A DNA stretch of 64,000 nucleotides, taken from positions 1,240,001 through 1,304,000 of the forward strand of contig CP126125.1 of the NCBI GenBank assembly GCA_030123525.1. The letters run 5' to 3'. The first letter of the stretch is position 1. The number at the start of each line of letters is the position of its first letter. Positions 36,034 to 44,376 of the stretch are shown piece by piece. The notes beneath the pieces were generated by a model, which saw only the letters and a list, made by a program, of their open reading frames with translations, was not told where the DNA came from and made no database searches. Source of the DNA: ELB16-189 sp018266435. Its GTDB lineage: Bacteria > Bacteroidota > Bacteroidia > Cytophagales > Cyclobacteriaceae. A program made the translations under genes and the position numbers.

Positions 36034-37338
36034 TTGACCAAGTTGGCTTCTAAGAAAATTTTCCTTTTCATAGCAGGCGGTATTTTGCTGCTCGGCAGTT
36101 TATCTTTTCTTTTGATCAATTATACCGGCCTGTTTACACGCTCGGGCGATTACGAAGTTGGCATAGACTCATCGCAGTTTGTGTTAGTAGAAAGGCCCAT
36201 TTTTAAATTCGGAATTCAGGTAAACGGCCTGGACATCAAAGAAAGTCGCGTAAAAAAAAATCAGCGGTTTGCCGATCTCCTGGACGGTGCCTTTGTTCCG
36301 GCAACTATCCGAAGACAACTCGCGCTTCTTCCGAAAGCCAGTTTTGACTTTCGTAAAATCAACGAATCAAAAAAATACACAGTCATCACTAAAAATGATT
36401 CAGTCAAAACGGCTGTTGCTTTAGTTTACGAAACAAGCCCTATCGAATACTTTATTTTCCATTTAAAAGATTCATTAACAGTAGAAGCACATCAACGCGA
36501 AGTGAAGACCGAAGAGAAATCGGTCAGTGGTGTGATTCGTTCCTCGTTGTATGAAACAATTGGTGAAATGAAAATATCAGACGAGCTCACCAATAAATTT
36601 GTAGATGTGTTTGGATGGCAAATTGATTTTCAACATTTGCAAAAAGGCGATCGTTTTAAATTGATTTACGAAGAGAGTAGCGTAGAGGGAGAGCCTATAG
36701 GAATCGGCAAAATTCTGGGAATTTATTTTGAGCATGCCAATCACCCATATTATGCTTTCCCGTTTAATCAGGGAGACGGGCTGGATTACTTTGATGAACG
36801 AGGCAGCAGTTTACGCAAAGCCTTATTAAAGTACCCGATTGAGTTTACGCGCATCAGCTCGCGCTATTCTCTAAGCCGCTTTCATCCGGTAGTAAAAGTT
36901 TTTCGTCCACATTTGGGTACAGACTTCGCAGCACCAACAGGAACCCCCATTCGCAGCGTAGGTGATGGAATTGTTGCCGAGGCACAATACACCGTGAACA
37001 ACGGAAATTATGTGAAGATTCTACATAACGGAACGTATTCAACAGGTTATTTGCACATGTCTAAAATTGCTGCTGGCATAGTAGCCGGAGCTCATGTTAG
37101 GCAAGGGCAAACCATTGGCTACGTGGGCAGCACCGGGTTAGCCACCGGCCCTCATTTATGCTATCGGTTCTGGAAGAATGGAGTGCAGGTTGATGCGCTT
37201 CGAGTAGAACTGCCACCTTCTAGACCCATCAATCCAAACAACTGGAAAAAATATGATGACGTAATGGTGCTGACGATGCTGAAATTGCACACCATTACGT
37301 TCGAAAACGATTCATCTGTGATAGTTGCCGTTCATTAA
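36034..37338 (+). CDS. M23-family peptidoglycan peptidase (TTG start)
   Basis: A 434-residue membrane-anchored cell-wall endopeptidase. An N-terminal signal-anchor helix (about 8-28) precedes an OapA-like/beta-rich linker region, then the M23/LytM domain (about 285-390). The zinc motif H-x3-D is intact (PHLGTDF, His293 and Asp297), as is LHMSKI. The terminal motif is GPHLCYRF rather than GPHLH, so the usual second zinc histidine is replaced by Cys376. No in-frame ATG exists between the previous stop (36004) and the domain, so a TTG at 36034 (or 36043) must start it. It lies 27 bp after the DsbD-like gene, probably the same operon. Confidence 0.88.
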   Translation: MTKLASKKIFLFIAGGILLLGSLSFLLINYTGLFTRSGDYEVGIDSSQFVLVERPIFKFGIQVNGLDIKESRVKKNQRFADLLDGAFVPATIRRQLALLPKASFDFRKINESKKYTVITKNDSVKTAVALVYETSPIEYFIFHLKDSLTVEAHQREVKTEEKSVSGVIRSSLYETIGEMKISDELTNKFVDVFGWQIDFQHLQKGDRFKLIYEESSVEGEPIGIGKILGIYFEHANHPYYAFPFNQGDGLDYFDERGSSLRKALLKYPIEFTRISSRYSLSRFHPVVKVFRPHLGTDFAAPTGTPIRSVGDGIVAEAQYTVNNGNYVKILHNGTYSTGYLHMSKIAAGIVAGAHVRQGQTIGYVGSTGLATGPHLCYRFWKNGVQVDALRVELPPSRPINPNNWKKYDDVMVLTMLKLHTITFENDSSVIVAVH

Positions 37339-37444
37339 ACCGTGTGAAAAGAAAATGTCATTTGTTGTTTCCTGATGGCTACATCGGCAGACGTTTTTCT
37401 GTGTGACCGTTAACAATTAATTTTAACCCATCAAAATTTTTTGA

Positions 37445-39748
37445 ATGAGCGCGGTGAAGTTTGGGTTGGTCATTCCATGGTTATGTTTTTATACTGTTCT
37501 TTTTGCCCAGCAACAAAAGGTTGGATTGGTATTGAGTGGGGGCGCGGCCAAAGGCATTGCACACGTAGGGGTATTAAAAGCCCTCGAAGAAAATGAAATC
37601 CCTATTGATTACATCGTGGGTACGTCAATGGGCGGCATTGTGGGTGGATGCTATGCGGCAGGCATGAGCCCAGCACAGATTGAAGAGATTATGACCTCCA
37701 AAACCTTTCTCAATTGGGTGAGTGGAAAAATTGAAGAAGAAAACAGGTATTACTATTACCACAAAGATGATGATCCTTCATTTTTAAAACTAAATCTTTC
37801 ACTCGACTCCACCTTCAACGTACTTTTTAATTCGAGTCTGGCCAGTGATTTAGCTCTCAATTTCGCCATTGCCGAACAACTGGCACAGTCTTCATCGGCT
37901 TCTAAAAATAATTTTGATAGTTTGTTTGTGCCGATGCGCGTGATGGCATCAGATATTTTTACACAAAACCAGGTTGAACTTTCAAAGGGAAGTTTAGGCG
38001 ATGCCATTCGGGCTACACAAACCGCCCCGTTTTTCTATACACCCATAAAGGTGGATGGAAAATATTTATTTGATGGAGGCGTGTATAACAACTTTCCGGT
38101 TGACGTGATGCAAAAAAAATTTAACCCGGAAGTAGTCATTGGGGCAAACGTTTCGTCTAAAGTATATGATCAATACCCTTACGGTGAAGATGAAAAACTC
38201 ATTTCACGTTCACTGTTGTACATGCTGCTCGATAAGTCTGACCCATCGCGCATACCCCCCAGCGGAATTTACATACAGCCGAATTTGAAAAATTTTTCTG
38301 GTTTTGATTTTGGCAGCGCACGAGCATTGATCGATAGTGGCTACGCGCAAACGATGCGGCAAATGCCTGAAATCAAACTAAAGATCAAAGCAAGGATTAC
38401 GTGTGAGGCAGTGGCACAAAAAAGGAATCGGTTTAACAACAAGTTAAAACCACTGATTGTTAATCAAATTACGTTTGATGGATTTGACACCAGCCAAAAA
38501 AAATACCTGAACCGTTTTTTTAAAAATGGGAAACGCCCGCTCTATTTCAGCGACATACGAAAAGGATATTTTCAACTGGTTTCAGATGATTATTTCAATA
38601 GCATATATCCAAGTTTTGCCTACAATACCCAAACCAGAGATTACAGTTTTAAATTAACAAAAAGACAAGTCAACAATTTTCAGGTCAATTTTGGCGGTGT
38701 AATTGCCACACGCAACATCAACAATATTTACCTTGGCCTGAACTATTATTCCTTTGAACATTTTTTAACACATGCCGAGTTGAAGGTAGCCACGGGCGAC
38801 TTCTATAAATCCGGCCAGTTAAAAGTGCGCTTAGATTTCCCCTTCCTTGGTCAATTTTATGTTGAGCCCGAGGCCACTATTAATAACTGGAACTTTATAC
38901 AAGGCAACGATATTATTTCGAGAAAATTTTCACCTACGGTGCTGAACCGGGTGGACAGGAAATACGCTGTAAACATAGGGTTTCCTGTAGCGCGTCAGTT
39001 AAAAACATTTGTAAACGCAGCATACATTGCCAATAATGATCAATACATTGATACAAAGGTCTTAACTTCTACCGATACACTAGATCAGTTAGAACTGAGT
39101 GGTACTCGTTTTGGGTTTGGTCTTTCGTTTAGCTCATTGAATAGAAAGCAATACGCGTCTCAGGGAAAGGCCCTCTCCGTTTCTGGAAATTATTTTTCAT
39201 TACTGGAAGAACTCACGCCAGGGTCAACATCCATCAGCAGGATTCATACCCAAGTCAACCGCAGTTGGCTGCAAGCTAAAGTCAGCATCGAACAATATTT
39301 TAAAAAAGGAATATACAGCTCAGGCTATTTGCTAGAAGGAGTTTTGTCTAACCAACCCACGTTCACCAATTACTTTGGCACGATCATCAATGCCCCGGCA
39401 TTTAATCCCCTGCAAGACAGCCGCACCCTGCTGCTTCAAAACTTCAGGGCATTCAACTACGTGGCCGGAGGCTGGCGCAATGTATTTTCTATCCGTAAAA
39501 ACCTTGACTTCAGGGTGGAAGCTTACGCATTCAAGCCACTTCAAATCATTGATCAGGGGAGTGACCAAAAAGCAAAAATAGAACAACGAATTGAGCAGAT
39601 TTATTTTGCCGGTATGGCCAACGTAGTAATGCACTCTACAGTGGGCCCTATCAGCCTGAGCGTAAATTATTATGACGACCCCGAAAGGCAATTGGCAGTT
39701 TTGCTGCATGTAGGTTTCTTGTTATTCAACAAAACATCGCTTGAGTAA
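37445..39748 (+). CDS. Patatin-like phospholipase fused to BamA-like outer-membrane barrel
   Basis: A 767-residue outer-membrane protein. After a signal peptide (to about residue 22) comes a patatin domain with oxyanion loop SGGAAKGIAHVG, nucleophile GTSMGG (Ser61) and catalytic DGG (Asp210, FDGGVYNNFP), an intact Ser-Asp dyad. A POTRA-like segment (about 330-420) leads into a surface-antigen/Omp85-type beta-barrel to the C-terminus. This architecture is known from PlpD-type secreted phospholipases, where the barrel carries the patatin domain to the surface. Here the passenger likely remains attached. An alternative GTG start lies at 37454. Confidence 0.92.
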   Translation: MSAVKFGLVIPWLCFYTVLFAQQQKVGLVLSGGAAKGIAHVGVLKALEENEIPIDYIVGTSMGGIVGGCYAAGMSPAQIEEIMTSKTFLNWVSGKIEEENRYYYYHKDDDPSFLKLNLSLDSTFNVLFNSSLASDLALNFAIAEQLAQSSSASKNNFDSLFVPMRVMASDIFTQNQVELSKGSLGDAIRATQTAPFFYTPIKVDGKYLFDGGVYNNFPVDVMQKKFNPEVVIGANVSSKVYDQYPYGEDEKLISRSLLYMLLDKSDPSRIPPSGIYIQPNLKNFSGFDFGSARALIDSGYAQTMRQMPEIKLKIKARITCEAVAQKRNRFNNKLKPLIVNQITFDGFDTSQKKYLNRFFKNGKRPLYFSDIRKGYFQLVSDDYFNSIYPSFAYNTQTRDYSFKLTKRQVNNFQVNFGGVIATRNINNIYLGLNYYSFEHFLTHAELKVATGDFYKSGQLKVRLDFPFLGQFYVEPEATINNWNFIQGNDIISRKFSPTVLNRVDRKYAVNIGFPVARQLKTFVNAAYIANNDQYIDTKVLTSTDTLDQLELSGTRFGFGLSFSSLNRKQYASQGKALSVSGNYFSLLEELTPGSTSISRIHTQVNRSWLQAKVSIEQYFKKGIYSSGYLLEGVLSNQPTFTNYFGTIINAPAFNPLQDSRTLLLQNFRAFNYVAGGWRNVFSIRKNLDFRVEAYAFKPLQIIDQGSDQKAKIEQRIEQIYFAGMANVVMHSTVGPISLSVNYYDDPERQLAVLLHVGFLLFNKTSLE

Positions 39749-39812
39749 TAATATCAGAAAACAGCTTTTTAAACCTTTGTTAACTCAATCATCTAACATG
39801 GGCAGAATTGAA

Positions 39813-39837
39813 GCATGTACTTTTTACTGCTTTTTTT
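39813..39837 (+). terminator. Possible intrinsic terminator after patatin gene
   Basis: A short hairpin (GCA-T-GTA pairing with TACTGC, loop CTTTT) followed by seven T residues, about 65 bp after the patatin-BamA stop and 45 bp before the OmpA start. The stem is only six pairs with a bulge. Confidence 0.4.
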
Positions 39838-39881
39838 AATTTTTTAGTTATGTTTACCGCTTATTTACACGACCTAAATCC

Positions 39882-41915
39882 ATGAAGAGATTATTACTTG
39901 TATCCTTCGCATTCCTGACATTTTGCGGGTTGTCTGTTGGCCAATCTGTTCAATGGGCATCTAAAGTCTTAGAGTTTTCCACGGAGTTGACTTCAGTACA
40001 ATATTCAGCTTCGCAGGCATTGGGAAAACCCAACGTATTGCCTGCAGGAGGACAGAACCCCAACGCCTGGACGCCCGATAAACCCAAGAGAACAGAATTT
40101 ATCAAACTGGGATACACTAACCCCATGTCTATCCAGCAAGTAGCCATTGCCGAATCTTATAATCCGGGCGCCCTTTACAAAGTATATGTGTACGATGAAG
40201 CGGGAGGCGAACATTTAGTGAATACTTTTAATCCTCAAGCCGTGCCCTTGCAAGGTCGGATGCTCAACGTATTTATGGAGAAAACTTCTTACAAAGTAAC
40301 AGCCGTAAAACTTGAATTTGACGGAAAAGCTTTGCCGGACTATTTTTCAATAGATGCAGTAGCCATCTCTGATTCCAATTACCCGATCATCGCCAATATT
40401 GATAAACCAGAATTGCTGGAGAAAGGGCTTATTGTAGAGCATCTCGATAAGAATGTAAACAGTGAGTATAACGATCTTAATGCCATGCTTTCGCCCGATG
40501 GCAAAACACTTTATTTCAGCAGGCAAAACCATCCTGAAAACACGGGCGGTGTAAAAGACAAAGAAGACATTTGGTATTCTGAACTTGGCCCCGATGGCAA
40601 ATGGACTTTGGCAAAGAACGCAGGCCCCGCGTTAAACAATGCCTATCCTAACTTCGTCAACTCAGTAACCACAGCCACACCCGATGGCAAAGCCGTGTTA
40701 TTGGTTTTGGGCAACCAATACAAAGACAATGGCAAGATGGTTTCAGGCGTTTCGATCAGCAACAACATCGGAGGTAAATGGACAAAACCTAAAACCCTGC
40801 AGATCAAAAATGATTATAACTACAGTGACCGGGCACACTATTTTTTATCAACTACACAAAAAACTTTGTTGATGTCGGTCGATCGCGAAGACACCCATGG
40901 AGGTCGCGATTTGTATGTTAGCTTTGAACAGCCCGACAGCTCATGGTCTGAGCCCCTGAATTTAGGTGACGTTATCAACACAGCCGGAGATGAAATAACA
41001 CCTTTTCTTGCTTCAGATGACAAGACTTTGTATTTCTCTTCAAACGGATTTAGCGGGTATGGCGGCAGTGATATTTATGTATCCAAACGTTTAGACGATA
41101 CATGGACAAAATGGTCAGATCCCCAGAACATGGGCTCAGAGATTAACTCTAAGTTAGATGATATGTTTTTTAATATTCCATCAACGAGTGAGTATGCCTA
41201 TTTTTCCAGAGCGGTAACCCCCGACAATTTTGATATTTACCGGGTAAAACAACCACTCTTTAAAAATCCTGAACCGATTATCATCGTAAAAGGGAAACTC
41301 ATTGATGCTAAAACAGGCCAGCCACTTGGTGCAAAAATTATTTACGAACGACTGCGTGATGGCAAAGAAGTAGGCGTAACCTATTCCGATCCGAAAACCG
41401 GAGAATATGAAATTCATTTGCCGGGAGGAGAAAAATACGGATTCAGAGCAGAAGCAAAAGATTACATTTCAGAGAACCAAAACTTAGACCTGACAAACTA
41501 TAAACAACCCGGTACTATCGTTGATAATGTAAAACTGGAGCCAATTCAGGTAGCAGCCATTGAAGAGAATGCCGTGATCACACTCAACAACATTTTCTTT
41601 GACTTTGACCGCTCAGTTTTAAAGCAAGAATCCTTTCCCGAGTTGAACCGCATCGTTGCGTTGATGAACGAACGCACCTCTATGCAAGTAGAAATTGCGG
41701 GTCATGCGGATCCGATTGGTACGGCCGAGTATAACCTGTCTTTGTCTGAACGAAGGGCAAAAGCCGTGGCAAAATATTTAATTGAAAAAGGCATTGCTAA
41801 AGACAGAATATCTGTGGTGTTTTTTGGAGCCACAAAGCCTGTGGTTACTAACAGTAAAACCATTGCCGGAAATGCCAAAAACAGACGCGTAGAATTTAAA
41901 ATCGTTAAGATGTAA
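39882..41915 (+). CDS. OmpA-family protein with discoidin-like, PD40 and regulatory-like domains
   Basis: A 677-residue exported protein. Signal peptide to about residue 20 (GLSVGQ), then an F5/8-type-C-like beta-sandwich (about 21-170, starting VQWASKVLEFS), PD40 repeats (about 190-450; DDKTLYFSSNGFSGYGGSDI), a carboxypeptidase-regulatory-like domain (about 465-550) and an OmpA peptidoglycan-binding domain (IAGHADPIGTAEYNLSLSERR). PD40, regulatory and OmpA parts are clearly related to the protein at 19467. Only the N-terminal ligand-binding-like domain differs. Three bases separate its stop from the next OmpA-family gene. Confidence 0.9.
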   Translation: MKRLLLVSFAFLTFCGLSVGQSVQWASKVLEFSTELTSVQYSASQALGKPNVLPAGGQNPNAWTPDKPKRTEFIKLGYTNPMSIQQVAIAESYNPGALYKVYVYDEAGGEHLVNTFNPQAVPLQGRMLNVFMEKTSYKVTAVKLEFDGKALPDYFSIDAVAISDSNYPIIANIDKPELLEKGLIVEHLDKNVNSEYNDLNAMLSPDGKTLYFSRQNHPENTGGVKDKEDIWYSELGPDGKWTLAKNAGPALNNAYPNFVNSVTTATPDGKAVLLVLGNQYKDNGKMVSGVSISNNIGGKWTKPKTLQIKNDYNYSDRAHYFLSTTQKTLLMSVDREDTHGGRDLYVSFEQPDSSWSEPLNLGDVINTAGDEITPFLASDDKTLYFSSNGFSGYGGSDIYVSKRLDDTWTKWSDPQNMGSEINSKLDDMFFNIPSTSEYAYFSRAVTPDNFDIYRVKQPLFKNPEPIIIVKGKLIDAKTGQPLGAKIIYERLRDGKEVGVTYSDPKTGEYEIHLPGGEKYGFRAEAKDYISENQNLDLTNYKQPGTIVDNVKLEPIQVAAIEENAVITLNNIFFDFDRSVLKQESFPELNRIVALMNERTSMQVEIAGHADPIGTAEYNLSLSERRAKAVAKYLIEKGIAKDRISVVFFGATKPVVTNSKTIAGNAKNRRVEFKIVKM

Positions 41916-41918
41916 CCT

Positions 41919-42626
41919 ATGAAGCATCTCATCTGCTCTGTCTTTTTATTGATTTCCTATGCGGCACACAGCCAGCAAGACACCGTGATTATGGCCACGG
42001 GTAATATCACCAGTGCAGAAACAAAAGAACCCGTGTCAGCAAAGATTTCATATAAGAGTTTGCCATACGGAAGCAAAGTGGGATTTCTTTCAGGCAGTTC
42101 ATTCAACTTCCCGATGTTTGATAACGATAAGTATTCCATAATGGTGGAAGCAACCGGGTATGCCCCGGTGAAATACATTCTCGATCCGGCTGAAGCAACG
42201 GCAGAAAAAAAAGTTGTTAAAAATATAGAACTGGGGCTGCCGGTTGTGCCAACCAATATTGCGCAAGAACCTCCTTCTGTAAAAAAAGTAATGCGGTTGC
42301 ATACCCTCATTTTTGCAGTAGGTACATCACAAATTCAGGCTACTTCTTACCCCGAACTGGATTCAATCAGCCGGATGTTGAAAAAAAATCCGCGCATGAT
42401 CATTCAGTTAGAAGGCCACACGGATGTGATCGGTGTGCCGGCAGCCAACATGAAATTATCACAAGAACGTGTGGATGCGGTAAAATCTTACTTGGTGAGC
42501 AAGGGAGCTAAAAAAGATAATATTAAAACCAAAGCTTTCGGGGGCACACAGCCTATTTCTACCGAAAACACTGAAGCCGCGCGTAAACTGAACAGGCGTG
42601 TAGAACTCCGCGTGTTGGATAATTAA
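41919..42626 (+). CDS. Short OmpA-family protein with regulatory-like domain
   Basis: A 235-residue exported protein: signal peptide to about residue 19 (AAHSQ), one carboxypeptidase-regulatory-like beta-sandwich (about 25-112), and an OmpA domain (about 125-235) with LEGHTDVIGVPAANMKLSQER and FGGTQPISTENTEAARKLNRR. It looks like the last two domains of its upstream neighbour without the propeller, consistent with partial duplication. Three bp spacing implies one transcript with the 39882 gene. Confidence 0.9.
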   Translation: MKHLICSVFLLISYAAHSQQDTVIMATGNITSAETKEPVSAKISYKSLPYGSKVGFLSGSSFNFPMFDNDKYSIMVEATGYAPVKYILDPAEATAEKKVVKNIELGLPVVPTNIAQEPPSVKKVMRLHTLIFAVGTSQIQATSYPELDSISRMLKKNPRMIIQLEGHTDVIGVPAANMKLSQERVDAVKSYLVSKGAKKDNIKTKAFGGTQPISTENTEAARKLNRRVELRVLDN

Positions 42627-42664
42627 AAAGCGCAAAACACAAATTAAGAAATTACCCCATTTCG

Positions 42665-42720
42665 TTTTTTTGTGAGGCTAATCGCACCACTTTTTATAAT
42701 GTCTTGCCTCACGTAAAAAA
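42665..42720. repeat. Extended inverted repeat, possible bidirectional terminator
   Basis: Left arm: six-seven T residues then GTGAGGC (to 42678). Right arm: GCCTCAC (42706-42712), GT, then six A residues. The core is a perfect 7-bp match with a 27-nt loop, and the flanking T and A runs extend the pairing. It lies 40 bp after the OmpA-family stop. It could terminate transcription in either direction or be a small mobile remnant. Confidence 0.45.
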
Positions 42721-42868
42721 GCAGGCAAAAACTTGATTAAACCGTGCGCTACAATCTGGCCGAAATGCCCACATTCATTTTGAAGCGACTTAAATTCTAA
42801 AAGTAAAATTCTTACGCTATTCTGGCACCGACAAATTAAAAAATGAACTACCTTTCTTGAAAGAATTC

Positions 42869-44299
42869 ATGACTGCCGTAACAAAAAATAACACCCAGCA
42901 TTTCATAGACCTCTTTGAGAAATTGAAGGAACGCAGTTCCCGTCTTAGAAATGAATCGTTGAAGGAACGAAAAAAAAGATTGAAGGATTTTGGCGAATTT
43001 CTTTTAAAAAAAAGAGAAGCCATTGCCGATGCCCTCTATGCCGATTTTAAAAAGCCTAAAACAGAATCAGACCTGTCTGAACTTTACCCGGTTTTAACAG
43101 AAATACGCCATACGCTCGCTCATTTAGATGAATGGGCTGCCCCACAAAAGATTGATGCCCCCCTTACCTATCTGGGCACACGTGCAGAAATTAGGTATGA
43201 ACCCAAAGGAGTTTGTTTAATTATAGCCCCGTGGAACTTCCCCATCAACCTCAGTTTGGGGCCGTTGATTTCGTGTTTGGCTGCCGGCAATACAGCCGTT
43301 ATCAAACCTTCTGAGATGACCCCGCACACCTCCAGGTTAATTGCTGAACTGGCAAATGAATTTTTTGACGAGAGCCTCGTAAAAGTGATTGAAGGTGATC
43401 GGTACATTTCAGAGCAATTGCTCCGCTTACCTTTTGATCATATTTTTTTTACCGGCAGCCCGGCCATAGGCAAAATTGTGATGAAGGCGGCTGCCGAAAA
43501 CCTGACCTCAGTTACTTTAGAACTGGGAGGCAAATCGCCAGTTATCATAGATGCTTCAGCAAATATTGCCGATGCCGCCAGGCGAATTGCCTTCGGAAAA
43601 TTTTTGAACAACGGCCAAACCTGCATTGCTCCCGATTATGTGTTGATAGAAGAATCGGTACAGCAAAAATTTACCCATGAGCTGAAAAGTGAAATCTGCA
43701 AAATTTTTGGTGAAGACGGAACGGTCAATCAATCTTCGCCTAACTACGGCCGGATAGTGAACCACAACCATTTTGACCGACTTAGCCGGATTCTGCAAAA
43801 TGCCATTGATCATGGCGCCAATGTTGAGTTATCTGGTGAAATAAATAGAGATACAAATTTTTTTCACCCGGTTATTTTAAGCAATGTGGATGCAGACAGC
43901 CAGGTTATGCAAGAGGAAATTTTTGGGCCTATCCTCCCCTTGGTTCCGTTTAAAACAATTGATCAGGTAACGCGCATCATCAATGACAAGCCCAAGCCTT
44001 TGGCCTTGTATATTTTTACTAACCAAAAATCAGTATCGGAAAAAATCCTCACCGAAACCTCGGCCGGAACAGCCTGCATTAATGACGCGGTGTTGCAATT
44101 CACGCATCCAAACTTGCCATTTGGCGGAGTGAACCACAGCGGCATAGGCAAGGCACATGGCAAATATGGCTTCATGGCTTTTTCCAATGAAAAACCGGTA
44201 TTAAAACAGAAGCAAGGCTTTGCCATTTCATACGTGCTCCATCCTCCGTATTCAGTCTTGAAAAAGAAGATACTGGATTGGATGATTAAGTGGTTTTGA
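42869..44299 (+). CDS. Aldehyde dehydrogenase (class 3 type)
   Basis: An NAD(P)-dependent aldehyde dehydrogenase, 476 residues from ATG 42869 (a TTG 12 bp upstream is a poorer choice). Conserved pieces: APWNFPINLSLGPLI, KPSEMTPHTS (cofactor lysine), FTGSPAIGKIVM, LELGGKSPVII (general-base glutamate) and NNGQTCIAPDYV with the catalytic cysteine, then EEIFGPILP. The C-terminus ends in a hydrophobic/basic segment like that of fatty-aldehyde dehydrogenases, suggesting membrane contact and long-chain aldehydes, but the substrate is inferred only. Confidence 0.93.
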   Translation: MTAVTKNNTQHFIDLFEKLKERSSRLRNESLKERKKRLKDFGEFLLKKREAIADALYADFKKPKTESDLSELYPVLTEIRHTLAHLDEWAAPQKIDAPLTYLGTRAEIRYEPKGVCLIIAPWNFPINLSLGPLISCLAAGNTAVIKPSEMTPHTSRLIAELANEFFDESLVKVIEGDRYISEQLLRLPFDHIFFTGSPAIGKIVMKAAAENLTSVTLELGGKSPVIIDASANIADAARRIAFGKFLNNGQTCIAPDYVLIEESVQQKFTHELKSEICKIFGEDGTVNQSSPNYGRIVNHNHFDRLSRILQNAIDHGANVELSGEINRDTNFFHPVILSNVDADSQVMQEEIFGPILPLVPFKTIDQVTRIINDKPKPLALYIFTNQKSVSEKILTETSAGTACINDAVLQFTHPNLPFGGVNHSGIGKAHGKYGFMAFSNEKPVLKQKQGFAISYVLHPPYSVLKKKILDWMIKWF

Positions 44300-44346
44300 T
44301 TTTACACAGTTCATCGAAAATTCCTCCCCTGCTTGTATTCATTTGT

Positions 44347-44354
44347 TACTTTTG
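44347..44354 (+). promoter_or_regulatory. Candidate -7 element for the AsmA-like gene
   Basis: TACTTTTG fits TAnnTTTG and lies 22 bp before the ATG at 44377. No convincing -33 TTTG is seen at 19-21 bp upstream. Confidence 0.35.
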
Positions 44355-44376
44355 TAATTCCTAAAATTCATTACTC

